Origin: Petralouisia muris
GTDB lineage: Bacteria; Bacillota; Clostridia; Lachnospirales; Lachnospiraceae
Direction of reading: 5' to 3'
Assembly: GCF_004793545.1 (NCBI RefSeq)
Contig: NZ_SRYA01000052.1
Coordinates: 1 to 33,143, forward strand
DNA: 33,143 nucleotides
The notes under the pieces are model-generated. The model was not told the origin of the DNA, made no database searches, and saw only the letters and a program-made list of their open reading frames with translations. Position 1 is the stretch's first letter. The number at the start of each line of letters is the position of its first letter. The position numbers were made by a program, and so were the translations under genes. This document shows positions 1 through 7,828 of this stretch, one piece after another.

Positions 1-79
1 TGCGCAAAAACGGAACAACTTAACAATTGATTATTTAAAATGGGTTATACTAGGGTAGAAGAGAAAGAGGGTTTGCCTT

Positions 80-501
80 ATGGATATACAGAGTTTTTGG
101 AAAGCGGTATTAAAACAGAATGCAAAAGGGTAAGAGAGTTCTTTTTCAGTGATGCGTATATTAACTGGCATGGTACTAATGAGCACTTCACTGTGGAAGA
201 ATATATCAGAGCGAATTGTGAATATCCCAGAGAATGGGGTGGTGAGATCCAACGAATAGAAAAGACTGGAGATATCTTTATTGTAGTCGTGCATGTATAT
301 ACCTGCGATAGAAGCAGTTCTTTTCATGTGGTGCCATTCATGCAGGTGAGGGACAGTAAGATTCTTTCTCTGGATGAATACTGGGGAGACAATGGCGCAG
401 TACCTCAGTGGCGTTTGGAGCAGCAGATAGGAGCAGATGACTTGCAATACAGTCTGTGGGGGATCATAAAGAAGCAGGGGAAAAGTGAGGCGTTAAATTG
501 A
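80..501 (+). pseudogene. NTF2/SnoaL-like protein, frameshifted copy
   Basis: This is a paralogue of the intact NTF2-like gene at 5971-6339. They share the core YxNWHxTNEHFTVxEYI, NCEYPxEW, DRSxSFHV and PQWRL segments. The natural start is ATG 80 (MDIQSFWKAVLKQNAK), with an AGAGGG site 8 nt upstream, matching the paralogue N-terminus MNIEQFWKAVLAQDER. That frame hits TAA after 17 codons. Homology resumes in another frame at RVREFFFSDAYINW. Adding one A to the A run near position 124 would restore full alignment, so a 1-nt deletion is the simplest explanation. The longer ORF beginning at 40 reads the 5' part out of frame and its N-terminus is probably not real. No function beyond a small cone-shaped ligand-binding or catalytic fold can be assigned. 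A sequencing error is the main alternative. Confidence 0.75.
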
Positions 502-502
502 A

Positions 503-1042
503 ATGAAAAGATATATTGCGTTTTTACGTGGTGTTAATATAAGCGGTAAAAATAAAGTCCCAATGGCGGAATTAAGGAAAGGCTTTGAAGAAATAGGCTT
601 TTCGGAAGTCAGAACATATCTGAACGGCGGCAATGTGATTTTTTCAAGTGATGAAGGCGATATGGAGAGATTTACAAACCAGATCGAAACGATGATAAAA
701 AGGCAGTTTGGCGTTGATACTCCCGTTTTTGTCATATCAAAAGAGAGACTTGAGGATATTTTAGCACATGCACCTGATTGGTGGGGGAGCGAAGATAAGG
801 CAACCTATGATAATCTGATTTTTATTATCCCGCCAGCCACATTTGTTGATGTTTTTGGCGAGATTGGAGAACCGAAAGAAGAAGTGGAAAAGATAAAGGG
901 CTACAAAGAGACGGTATTCTGGTCCTTTAGCCGGAAAGACTACCAGAAAACAAATTGGTGGCCAAAGACTGCAAATGCAAATATAAGTACCAAGCTGACG
1001 ATCAGAACCGCAAATACTGTTCGGAAGATCGTTGGAATATAA
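503..1042 (+). CDS. DUF1697 family protein
   Basis: The 179-residue product starts MKRYIAFLRGVNISGKNKVPM and carries the family hallmarks: the LRGVNxxGxNKxxM opening, then YLNGGNVIFSS, then a late KTANANISTKLTIR-like segment. The length is normal for DUF1697, so it looks complete. It is a soluble cytosolic protein with no signal peptide. It begins 2 nt after the stop of the preceding NTF2-like gene and has only a weak ribosome site, which suggests translational coupling. The biochemical function of the family is not established. Confidence 0.9.
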   Translation: MKRYIAFLRGVNISGKNKVPMAELRKGFEEIGFSEVRTYLNGGNVIFSSDEGDMERFTNQIETMIKRQFGVDTPVFVISKERLEDILAHAPDWWGSEDKATYDNLIFIIPPATFVDVFGEIGEPKEEVEKIKGYKETVFWSFSRKDYQKTNWWPKTANANISTKLTIRTANTVRKIVGI

Positions 1043-1085
1043 TCTACTAAGAAAAGCAACACATTGGAAAGGAGCTTTTTTATTT

Positions 1086-2147
1086 GTGAAGGTAGTCTTT
1101 GTTATAGCAGCAATCTTCATTTTTGGTCTTTTAATAGCAATCCATGAGTTAGGTCACTTTCTGGCAGGCAGGCTCTGCGGCGTGAGGGTCAATGAGTTCT
1201 CCATCGGGATGGGTTCCTGCATCTGGCATAAAGAAACGGAAGAAACCCAGTATTCCATTCGTCTTCTACCTATTGGTGGTTTCTGTGCTCTGGATGGGCA
1301 GGATGAGGATACCGGGGATGAACGATGCTTGGCTCGTCAAGGCTTCTGGAAAAAATTCATAATTCTGGCTGGTGGGTCCTTCATGAACCTTCTCACAGGA
1401 ATTGTGATCATTGCTATTCTTTTTGCCGGAGCCAACAGCTTTTATGTAGATCAGGTGTCTGGGTTCAGCGAGGGTTTCCCTTTAGAAAGGGAGAATGGAC
1501 TGATGGTTGGAGATGTTTTCTATAGGATTGATGGCTGGCGAACTTACATCCGCGGGGACGCGGCGATGTTTTTAAGCTTTAACGATGGTCAGGGGATCGA
1601 TATAGAGGTCATAAGAAACGGCGAGTTAATCGTCTTGGAAGACCTGCCTCTCTACCGTGGAACTTATGGAGAGCGTCAGAATAGTTTTGGCATGCAGGTG
1701 GGAGCGAAGCAAGTTCCAACAGATTTTTTGACGCATTTGCGTTTCATCGGCTATCAGACTTTGTACTTTGTGCAACAAATGCGGTTGAGCATAATACAGA
1801 TAATACGTGGTAATGTGAGTGTGAAGGAACTCAGCGGTCCCGTAGGTATTATGTCCATCATGACAGAGGTGGGAACATCTTCTCTATCCGCATCCGGCGC
1901 TGCACGGAATATTGCTTTTCTTGCTGCTCTGATTGCTATCAATTTGGCAGTAATGAATATGTTGCCCATTCCTGCTCTGGATGGAGGGAGAATATTTTTC
2001 CTACTGGTGGACGTTGTTGCATTGCTGCTGTTCAAGCACAAGGTACCAGAAAAATACCAGGCAGCGGTGAACGCGGTAGGGTTTGTGTTATTGATGGGTG
2101 TGATGGCATTAGTCACCCTGCAGGATGTAATAAAGCTGATTAGCTGA
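1086..2147 (+). CDS. M50 site-2 protease (RseP/RasP-like)
   Basis: Intramembrane zinc metalloprotease of about 353 residues. HELGH lies in the first transmembrane helix (residues 20-24), a PDZ-like middle part follows, and the C-terminal membrane segment has NMLPIPALDGGR, whose Asp completes the zinc site. The family cuts membrane-embedded substrates such as anti-sigma factors after a first cleavage. I chose GTG 1086 because AAAGGAG lies about 11 nt upstream and the helix then begins at once. The ATG at 1032 overlaps the previous gene and adds a non-membrane leader. At this length the PDZ region is shorter than in two-PDZ RseP. It sits among accessory genes, far from the usual dxr/cdsA context, so it is probably a second copy with its own substrate. 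No anti-sigma gene is adjacent. Confidence 0.9.
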   Translation: MKVVFVIAAIFIFGLLIAIHELGHFLAGRLCGVRVNEFSIGMGSCIWHKETEETQYSIRLLPIGGFCALDGQDEDTGDERCLARQGFWKKFIILAGGSFMNLLTGIVIIAILFAGANSFYVDQVSGFSEGFPLERENGLMVGDVFYRIDGWRTYIRGDAAMFLSFNDGQGIDIEVIRNGELIVLEDLPLYRGTYGERQNSFGMQVGAKQVPTDFLTHLRFIGYQTLYFVQQMRLSIIQIIRGNVSVKELSGPVGIMSIMTEVGTSSLSASGAARNIAFLAALIAINLAVMNMLPIPALDGGRIFFLLVDVVALLLFKHKVPEKYQAAVNAVGFVLLMGVMALVTLQDVIKLIS

Positions 2148-2261
2148 GGATTTAAGAGCAGTCTTATCAGGCTTGATAATAAACAAAACCACAATGATGA
2201 TGGAATAGTCAAATTAAGACGATGAAAATGAATTAAACAAAGCGAAAGGAATGGCAAAGCA

Positions 2262-2723
2262 ATGAAAATCGAAAAATGCCAAAAAGAGTCCTTTGTCGTA
2301 ATCGGAAAAGAAGGGGCAACAACAGACGGGGCCGGTTTTATTCAAAAGTTATGGGACGATGCAAATTCCCATTTTGGAGAAGTTCAGCATTTGGCAAAGA
2401 AAGATGAAAATGGAAATATCAGTGGAATATGGGGCGCGATGTCTGATTTCTCCCGGTCATTCCAGCCTTGGGAAGATTTCAGTAAAGGGCTTTATCTTGC
2501 GGGAGTAGAGTGCAATGAGGACGCGGAAGCCCCCGATGGCTGGACAAAATGGGTGATTCCCGGCTATGAGTATATCTATGCGGAACGTGAAAATGACGGC
2601 GTTTTTCTGGAAGTAATACAATATCTGCAGGAGCATGGCGTTTCATTAGTCGGAGCTGTCCATGATTTTACGAGTCCTCAGACCGGGAAAGGATATATGT
2701 TTTTCCCGATAAAGAAGTTGTAA
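2262..2723 (+). CDS. GyrI-like effector-binding domain protein
   Basis: A 153-residue stand-alone protein resembling the ligand-binding domain of AraC-type regulators and GyrI/SbmC. It runs from a beta-strand start (CQKESFVVIGKEG) through a GIWGAMSD turn to AGVECNEDAEAPDGWTKWVIPGYEYIYAE, which is typical of the duplicated SHS2 fold. There is no HTH. Members bind hydrophobic or cationic small molecules, and some hydrolyse cyclopropanoid toxins. It is preceded by 114 nt of noncoding DNA with AAAGGAATGG near the start. A small-molecule sponge or detoxifying role is inference. Confidence 0.8.
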   Translation: MKIEKCQKESFVVIGKEGATTDGAGFIQKLWDDANSHFGEVQHLAKKDENGNISGIWGAMSDFSRSFQPWEDFSKGLYLAGVECNEDAEAPDGWTKWVIPGYEYIYAERENDGVFLEVIQYLQEHGVSLVGAVHDFTSPQTGKGYMFFPIKKL

Positions 2724-2751
2724 AAAAAGAGAATTTGCGGAGGAAAATAGA

Positions 2752-3201
2752 ATGAAATCTATCTGTGGAATTGATTGTACAAACTGTGAAATGAGCGGCA
2801 CTTGTAACGGGTGTGTAGCAACAGAAGGTCATCCCTTTGGAGCGGAATGCCTTGTTGCACAATGCTGTAAAAAAGGCAAGACAGCGTTAAGCGAATTGAA
2901 AGAGAAGCTGATTGCGGCGTTCAATGCGCTGCACATTCCAGATATGGAAGAAGTAACAGAGCTGAATGCGCTGAAAGGCTCCCTTGCCAACATTGAATAT
3001 GCCCTTCCCAACGGCACGGTCGTAAAGTTTTGGGATGACAATAAGATTTATCTGGGGAATCAGCTGCAGAAAAAGGACAGCGACAGGTGCTACGGTATCA
3101 TTGCTGATGAGAAGTACCTAATGGTATCCGAGTATAGCGGCTATGGAACAAATGCTGAAATAGTCGTATTCAAACAATGGAATGATGCAGAGAACAAATA
3201 G
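2752..3201 (+). CDS. DUF3795 cysteine-rich protein
   Basis: The 149-residue product has the DUF3795 N-terminal cysteine signature: CGIDCTNCEMSGTCNGC followed by ECLVAQCCKKG, about eight cysteines in the first 42 residues. This pattern suggests a bound metal or Fe-S cluster. The C-terminal half (VKFWDDNKIYLGNQL, DRCYGIIADEKYLMVSEYSG) is a predicted beta-rich domain of unknown role. GCGGAGGAAAATAG gives a good ribosome site. The gene is in tandem with the EFR1 gene 20 nt downstream, so a redox link is plausible but unproven. Confidence 0.85.
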   Translation: MKSICGIDCTNCEMSGTCNGCVATEGHPFGAECLVAQCCKKGKTALSELKEKLIAAFNALHIPDMEEVTELNALKGSLANIEYALPNGTVVKFWDDNKIYLGNQLQKKDSDRCYGIIADEKYLMVSEYSGYGTNAEIVVFKQWNDAENK

Positions 3202-3220
3202 ATAGTTTCGAGGAAAAAGT

Positions 3221-3985
3221 ATGATAGGCATATATTTAAGTGGAACAGGAAATACAAAACACTGTATCGAGAAATTGATGGAGTTATTGGATCACTCGGC
3301 ACAGGTCATCCCGATTGAGGGAAAAGAAACAGCAAATTTATTGGAACAACATGACTTTGTTGTTTTGGCATATCCTATACAATTTTCAAATGTCCCTGTC
3401 ATAGTACGGGATTTTATAAAGGATCATTCAGACCATTGGAAAGGAAAGACGGTGCTTTGCCTTGCCACAATGGGGTTGTTTAGCGGAGATGGGGCGGGCT
3501 GTTCCGCACGATTATTGAAAAAGTATGGTGCAAAAGTTGTTGGCGGTTTACACATTCATATGCCCGATTCCATTTGTGATGTGAAGCTGTTAAAGAAGCC
3601 CGTTGAAAAAAATCGGGAGATAATTAAGGCCGCAGACAGAAAAATTGAAAATTGTGTGGGCAAAATGAAGCAAGGAAAATACCCAAAAGACGGATTGTAT
3701 TTTTACGATAGAATAGCAGGATTGCTCTGCCAACGATTATGGTGTTATGGAAAAACAAAGGACTATTCTGATAAGCTGAAAATCAGCAAAGCCTGTACGG
3801 GGTGTGGACTCTGTGTCAGTCTATGTCCTATGGAAAACCTCGTCATAAAAAACAGTAAGGCGACTGCAGGAAGTCGTTGTACTATGTGCTACCGATGTAT
3901 TAGCTCCTGTCCCCAGCAAGCAATAACATTATTGGGAGATACAGTTGTTGAACAATGCCGCTATGAAAGATATTTTGATAAATAG
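3221..3985 (+). CDS. EFR1 family flavodoxin-ferredoxin protein
   Basis: A 254-residue fusion. The N-terminal flavodoxin-like domain has the FMN phosphate loop SGTGNT at residues 7-12. The C-terminal 2[4Fe-4S] ferredoxin has cysteines at about 192/195/198/202 (CTGCGLCVSLCP) and 220/223/226/230 (CTMCYRCISSCP). Both clusters are complete, so the protein should carry electrons between FMN and Fe-S clusters. Its physiological partner is unknown for the family. The last 156 bp occur again at 5771-5926, fused to a different gene. The DUF3795 protein immediately upstream is a candidate partner. Confidence 0.92.
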   Translation: MIGIYLSGTGNTKHCIEKLMELLDHSAQVIPIEGKETANLLEQHDFVVLAYPIQFSNVPVIVRDFIKDHSDHWKGKTVLCLATMGLFSGDGAGCSARLLKKYGAKVVGGLHIHMPDSICDVKLLKKPVEKNREIIKAADRKIENCVGKMKQGKYPKDGLYFYDRIAGLLCQRLWCYGKTKDYSDKLKISKACTGCGLCVSLCPMENLVIKNSKATAGSRCTMCYRCISSCPQQAITLLGDTVVEQCRYERYFDK

Positions 3986-4048
3986 ATATCATTCTGACGG
4001 GGAGTAACACGATAACAAGATGAGCACAGGTATAACAGGAGAAACATT

Positions 4049-4666
4049 ATGGTAAATCCGTGGGTAGAAATTCTATTAGATGATTACGAAAATCATATGC
4101 GGCTTGGCTCTGTTATGCAGCTGCAGACAATGAACCAAATGATGAAAAGTCAGCTTGAGGATTACCCAGTTTCCAGCGCAATGATATTAGGTGTTGCAGG
4201 AGGTAATGGCCTTGAACATATATCCAAAGATAAATTTGAAAAAGTATATGGAGTAGATGTCAATTCAGATTTTTTGAAGGAAGTTACTCGAAGATATTTA
4301 TATTTAGATGGCATTTTAGAATGTTTATGTGTTGATTTGATAAATGAAACCGAAAAACTGCCAAAAGCAGATATGGTGATAGCAAATTTGTTGGTTGAGT
4401 ATATTGGCTATGAATGTTTTCAAAAAGCAATCCAACAGATAAATCCGCAATACGTTTCATGTATTATTCAAATCAATGTGACGGATAATTGGGTATCGGA
4501 CTCTCCCTATTTACATGTGTTTGATAGACTGGAACAAGTACATCACCAAATCGAAGAAACTACTTTGGAAAAGGCAATGCTTATAATTGGCTACCATACG
4601 ATCAAGACTTCGGATCATATGTTACCTAATGGGAAGAAATTGATACAGATAGATTTTGAAAGATAA
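4049..4666 (+). CDS. Class I SAM-dependent methyltransferase
   Basis: The 205-residue product has an N-terminal helix, then motif I with an unusual double-glycine run (ILGVAGGNGLEHI), motif II (VYGVDVNSDFL) and a later DMVIANLLVEYIGY segment at the motif IV position. The AGGNGLEHI form is typical of a small clostridial subgroup of Rossmann-fold methyltransferases. AACAGGAGAAACATT supplies the ribosome site. The substrate cannot be read from sequence. It lies between the EFR1 and GNAT genes with its own leader of about 60 nt. Confidence 0.85.
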   Translation: MVNPWVEILLDDYENHMRLGSVMQLQTMNQMMKSQLEDYPVSSAMILGVAGGNGLEHISKDKFEKVYGVDVNSDFLKEVTRRYLYLDGILECLCVDLINETEKLPKADMVIANLLVEYIGYECFQKAIQQINPQYVSCIIQINVTDNWVSDSPYLHVFDRLEQVHHQIEETTLEKAMLIIGYHTIKTSDHMLPNGKKLIQIDFER

Positions 4667-4813
4667 CTTTAACTTGATTTGATTGTTGAGCAAGACAGAT
4701 ACCATTTATCGGGAAGTTGTAGAGAACGTAAAACGGAAATGGAAACGGACAGCGCAGTCATTCCAGCCTAGTAAAGCAAGGGGAAGTACAGATTTTTGGA
4801 GGTGCAAAAGCAT
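4667..4813 (+). other. Intergenic spacer
   Basis: Noncoding stretch of 147 bp between the methyltransferase and the GNAT gene. A short ATG-initiated reading frame near 4739 (METDSAVIPA) stops at once. No convincing promoter or terminator was seen. It may be residue of a deleted gene. Confidence 0.4.
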
Positions 4814-5695
4814 ATGAAGGATGTAACACAAAGACCATTTAGTATATTAGCTGATTGCGGAAAGATATATCAGTTTCTTCTTGAAACTTACGAGAGAGAC
4901 TGGAGAAACGGTGTGCCGGCTCCCTTTTTTGAATACGCATACGCTTCATTTTCCTACTGGATGGACATCTCCTATTCTTATAAAAATCGAATTTGGGAAT
5001 GCGATGGAGAGATTGTGGCATTTTGCTTTTATGAGAATCCAGTGACAGATATCTATTTCTGTCTGAAACCTGGATACGAAGAACTGGCTTTCGAAATGGT
5101 GACATATGCAGATGGAAATATGGTCGCAAACGAAGAAGATATTCGATTTGTTTTATTTGGCGGGCAGGATGCATTGATGAATGCTGCGCAGCAGCTGGGG
5201 TATGGACAAAAGTCAGAACACTGGGAAATGCAGTATGATTTAAAAAACGAATTGCACTATCCGCTTCCAGAAGGCTTTCACTTTGTAAACTCATGGGATT
5301 TGGATATAACAAAAGTAGGAGAATGCTGCTGGAAGGGGTTTGACCATGAACAGAGCGAAGGACCGTGGAATCATCAACATGAACAACATAATTATTTGCT
5401 GAGTACCGCACCGCACGCAACGCCGGAGCTTGACGTGGTGATTGCGGATGAGTCAGGGGAATATGTCTGCTATGCAGGCATGTGGTGGACTCCAGAAAAT
5501 CATCTGGCGTACATGGAACCGCTCTGCACGATTCCCGAATACCGGCATAAAGGTCTCGCCGCATCGGCATTGTCTGAAATATATCGTAGAACAAAGGCTT
5601 TAGGAGCAACACATATGACAGGCGGTGCAAACAGGTTTTATCAGAAGATTGGATATCAGAATGCAGTAAAATGGACTTTCTGGAAAAAACAATAA
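4814..5695 (+). CDS. GNAT family N-acetyltransferase
   Basis: A 293-residue acetyltransferase. The N-terminal half resembles a degenerate GNAT-like domain. The C-terminal half carries the acetyl-CoA signature (LAYMEPLCTIPEYRHKGLAASALSEIYRRTKALG, i.e. RxxGxA) and ends FYQKIGYQNAVKWTFWKK. It probably transfers acetyl groups to a small amine or an N-terminus, acceptor unknown. I start at ATG 4814, 11 nt after GGAGG. A TTG at 4796 lies inside the ribosome site and is unlikely. Fragments of paralogous copies occur twice nearby: 4969-4989 reappears exactly at 5931-5951, and the 3' end reappears at 7766-7812. Confidence 0.88.
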   Translation: MKDVTQRPFSILADCGKIYQFLLETYERDWRNGVPAPFFEYAYASFSYWMDISYSYKNRIWECDGEIVAFCFYENPVTDIYFCLKPGYEELAFEMVTYADGNMVANEEDIRFVLFGGQDALMNAAQQLGYGQKSEHWEMQYDLKNELHYPLPEGFHFVNSWDLDITKVGECCWKGFDHEQSEGPWNHQHEQHNYLLSTAPHATPELDVVIADESGEYVCYAGMWWTPENHLAYMEPLCTIPEYRHKGLAASALSEIYRRTKALGATHMTGGANRFYQKIGYQNAVKWTFWKKQ

Positions 5696-5713
5696 AAGGA
5701 TGGAGGGGTACCG

Positions 5714-5926
5714 GTGAAAGTCTCAGCAGTGACAGCACAGTTTCCCTGCGACTGTAAAACGGTTTGGAATATGGAAAACCTCGTCATAAAAAACAGTAAG
5801 GCGACTGCAGGGAGTCGTTGTACCATGTGCTACCGATGTATCAGTTCCTGTCCCCATCAAGCAATAACGTTATTGGGAGATACAGTTGTTGAACAATGCC
5901 GCTATGAAAGATACGTGGAAAAGTAG
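5714..5926 (+). pseudogene. Chimeric ORF: SRPBCC start fused to EFR1 ferredoxin tail
   Basis: The reading frame begins at GTG 5714 behind GGAGGGG. Its first 19 codons (VKVSAVTAQFPCDCKTVWN) match the start of the SRPBCC gene at 7829. From 5771 it switches in frame to a 156-bp copy of the EFR1 3' end (3830-3985), with about six base differences over the first 140 bp. The result is a 70-residue product carrying one complete CxxCxxCxxxCP motif (CTMCYRCISSCP) that could in principle bind an Fe-S cluster. It most likely records a deletion between two tandem modules, but the frame is open and has a good ribosome site, so translation is possible. Confidence 0.8.
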
Positions 5927-5970
5927 ACAGCTCCTATTCTTATAAAAATCGGAATTTAAAGGAGAAAATT

Positions 5971-6339
5971 ATGAATATAGAACAATTTTGGAAAGCCGTT
6001 CTTGCCCAAGATGAAAGAGAAATTAGAAAATACTTTCATGCAGAAGCCTATGTAAATTGGCATTGCACCAACGAGCATTTTACGGTGGATGAATATATTA
6101 TTGCGAATTGTGAGTACCCCGGAGAATGGGATGGATTCGTTGAAAGAGTAGAAATTATGAATGGTTTAATTATTACAGTTGTTCGTATCTATCCCAAAGA
6201 TAGAAGTGTTTCTTTTCATGTGACTTCGTTTATTCAAACAAAAAACGATAAAATTACAGCAATGGACGAATACTATGCCGATGATGGGATTGCGCCACAA
6301 TGGAGATTGGATAAACGCATTGGAACGCCTATCAAATAA
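5971..6339 (+). CDS. NTF2/SnoaL-like protein
   Basis: Intact 122-residue member of the NTF2-like superfamily, starting MNIEQFWKAVLAQDEREIRK with AAAGGAG 7 nt upstream. Conserved features are the helical start, a FHAEAYVNWHCTNEHFTVDEYI pocket segment with possible catalytic His and Asp, and a beta-sheet half ending DDGIAPQWRL. It pairs with the frameshifted copy at 80-501. Upstream of it lies a scrap of the GNAT gene (5931-5951), and its leader resembles that of the next gene. Such stand-alone domains bind or isomerise small molecules; no specific substrate is visible. Confidence 0.85.
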   Translation: MNIEQFWKAVLAQDEREIRKYFHAEAYVNWHCTNEHFTVDEYIIANCEYPGEWDGFVERVEIMNGLIITVVRIYPKDRSVSFHVTSFIQTKNDKITAMDEYYADDGIAPQWRLDKRIGTPIK

Positions 6340-6386
6340 AATCCAGTTTGGCATACTGGAAAATCGGAATCTAAGGAGAGACAATA

Positions 6387-6911
6387 ATGGTAATTGAAAC
6401 AGAAAGACTACTGTTAAGAGAATTTACTCATGAGGATTTTCCAGCATTATTTGAAATGTTTTCAGACCCAGAGACCATGCGACACTATCCCAAACCTTTT
6501 GATGAGAACCGTACAAAAGATTGGATTGAATGGAATCTTCAAAATTACAAGGATTATGGATTCGGATTATGGGCTGTCGTTTTGAAAAAAACGGGCGATT
6601 TTATTGGGGATTGCGGCCTAACGATTCAAAATATTGACGGGGATTTACTTCCAGAGATTGGATATCATATCAATAAAAAGTATTGGCGGAGAGGATTTGG
6701 AAGCGAAGCAGCAAGAGCGGTCAGGGATTGGGCATTTGAACATACGGAATATGATTGCCTGTATTCCTATATGAAGTATACAAATATTGGTTCTTATTCT
6801 ACAGCGATGGCAAATGGAATGAAAAAGATAAAGGAATATTCCGATGAGAAGAACGAGATTTCATATGTCTATGCTATTACACGCAAAGAATGGAGTGCGC
6901 TTGAACGATAA
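6387..6911 (+). CDS. GNAT acetyltransferase, RimJ/RimL type
   Basis: The 174-residue product begins MVIETERLLLREFTHEDF, the classic RimJ/RimL-type opening. It continues with GDFIGDCGLTIQNIDG, EIGYHINKKYWRRGFGSEAARAVRDWAF (acetyl-CoA loop RRGFGSEA) and TNIGSYSTAMANGM. It looks full length. Family members acetylate protein N-termini, antibiotics or amines. AAGGAGAGACAATAATG provides the start. The 18-nt leader immediately before it resembles the leader of the NTF2-like gene at 5946-5963. Confidence 0.88.
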   Translation: MVIETERLLLREFTHEDFPALFEMFSDPETMRHYPKPFDENRTKDWIEWNLQNYKDYGFGLWAVVLKKTGDFIGDCGLTIQNIDGDLLPEIGYHINKKYWRRGFGSEAARAVRDWAFEHTEYDCLYSYMKYTNIGSYSTAMANGMKKIKEYSDEKNEISYVYAITRKEWSALER

Positions 6912-6935
6912 TTCCAGTTTATCGAAACGCAAAAT

Positions 6936-6952
6936 GGGAGACGCGCTCTCCC
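6936..6952 (+). repeat. Short perfect hairpin
   Basis: GGGAGA and TCTCCC flank a 5-nt CGCGC loop just after the GNAT stop. No T run follows, so this is a weak terminator at best. It lies at the border where base composition becomes more GC-rich. Confidence 0.4.
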
Positions 6953-6981
6953 TTGACAATGCGTCGGAGGGCGGAGCGCGA

Positions 6982-7725
6982 GTGGCTAAGGAGGAGAACT
7001 ATGATGTGACCGTCAAACATCTTCTGACCATGCGTGCGCCTTATAAGGGACACGGCGACCCGTGGACGAAAGTATGCAGCAGTGAGGACTGGACGGCGGC
7101 CTCTCTGGATTTTCTCGGAGGAAGGAAGGGCATCACCGAGGAGTTTGATTACCGAACAGTCTGCTTGCACATTCTTTCCGGTATCCTTTACAAGGCAACA
7201 GGCATGAAGACCGTGGACTTTGCAAACCAATCCCTGTTCCTCCCTCTGGGAATACACGAGCACGAAAACTATTATGCGGAGACGGCGGCAGAGCATAAGC
7301 AGTTCACCATGGACAAGCTGCCGAGAAAGAATGTATGGTTCTCCGACCCGCAAGGGCTTGGCACACCTGGCTACGGCCTGTGTATGAGTGCCGCTGATAT
7401 GGCAAAAATCGGACAACTCTGTCTCCAAAACGGCGTTTGGGATGGGAACCAGATCGTGTCCTCAAAATGGATCGAGGAAATGCTCGTCCCGAAAGCGGTA
7501 GCAGGAGACGGCTTCCGGGGGATGTCTTACGGCTATCTCTGGTGGATCGTGCACCCGGAGAAAAACATTTATGCTGCCGTCGGAAACAGCGGCAATGTAA
7601 TTTATGTGGATCCGAACAGGAAGATTGTCGCTGCGGTTTCTTCGTATTTCAAGCCTACTGTATTTGACCGCGTGGACTTTATCGAGGATGTATTGTTGCC
7701 AGCTTTACAGCAGCCCAGCGTTTAG
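6982..7725 (+). pseudogene. Serine hydrolase (class C beta-lactamase-like), 5'-truncated
   Basis: About 247 residues related to the penicillin-binding/beta-lactamase-like serine hydrolases: VTVKHLLTMRAPYKGHGDPWTKVC, then FDYRTVCLHILSGILYKATGM (the YxN/S-motif region), then GYGLCMSAADMAKIGQLCLQNG, and a VGNSGNVIYV end corresponding to the KTG-like strand. The upstream part that should contain the SxxK nucleophile is absent. In-frame DNA before GTG 6982 belongs to the preceding gene. The frame is open, but the product cannot be a normal hydrolase. Its GC content is visibly higher than that of its neighbours, suggesting separate acquisition. Confidence 0.75.
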
Positions 7726-7737
7726 AAGGAATAAAGT

Positions 7738-7812
7738 ATGGAAAATGAAATTTATAAATATATAATAGGATATCAGAATGCAGTCAAATGGATAGTTTGG
7801 CAAAAAGAATAG
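7738..7812 (+). pseudogene. GNAT 3'-end remnant
   Basis: A 24-codon mini-ORF (ATG 7738, AGAAGGA upstream) whose last 17 codons encode IIGYQNAVKWIVWQKE. This matches the C-terminus of the GNAT at 4814-5695 (KIGYQNAVKWTFWKKQ). The following DNA also matches, since an SRPBCC start comes next in both places. It is the stump of a second GNAT copy. Confidence 0.75.
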
Positions 7813-7828
7813 AATGGGGGAATATCCA

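Noticed and set aside
1-51. Promoter at the window start (TTGATT and TATACT)
   Set aside because: The -10 is good but the spacer is only 13 bp, and other -35 candidates give 17 or 20 bp with poor hexamers; not strong enough to list.
118-135. Programmed ribosomal frameshift in the first NTF2-like gene
   Set aside because: The site has only a four-A run, no heptameric slippery sequence and no clear downstream stem; the intact paralogue has no such shift.
1032-1085. ATG at 1032 as the start of the M50 protease
   Set aside because: It overlaps the DUF1697 gene, has no ribosome site, and adds a polar leader before the HELGH helix; GTG 1086 fits better.
4839-5738. 299-codon minus-strand ORF opposite the GNAT gene
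   Set aside because: Its protein has no recognisable motif, is rich in Ser, Arg and Pro as expected for antisense of a coding frame, and lies exactly opposite a clear acetyltransferase.
5927-6390. Integron-like cassette array with attC sites, suggested by short genes, one orientation and repeated leaders
   Set aside because: The repeated leaders resemble each other only over about 18 nt and next to ribosome sites; no attC-type palindrome recurs between genes and no integrase is seen.
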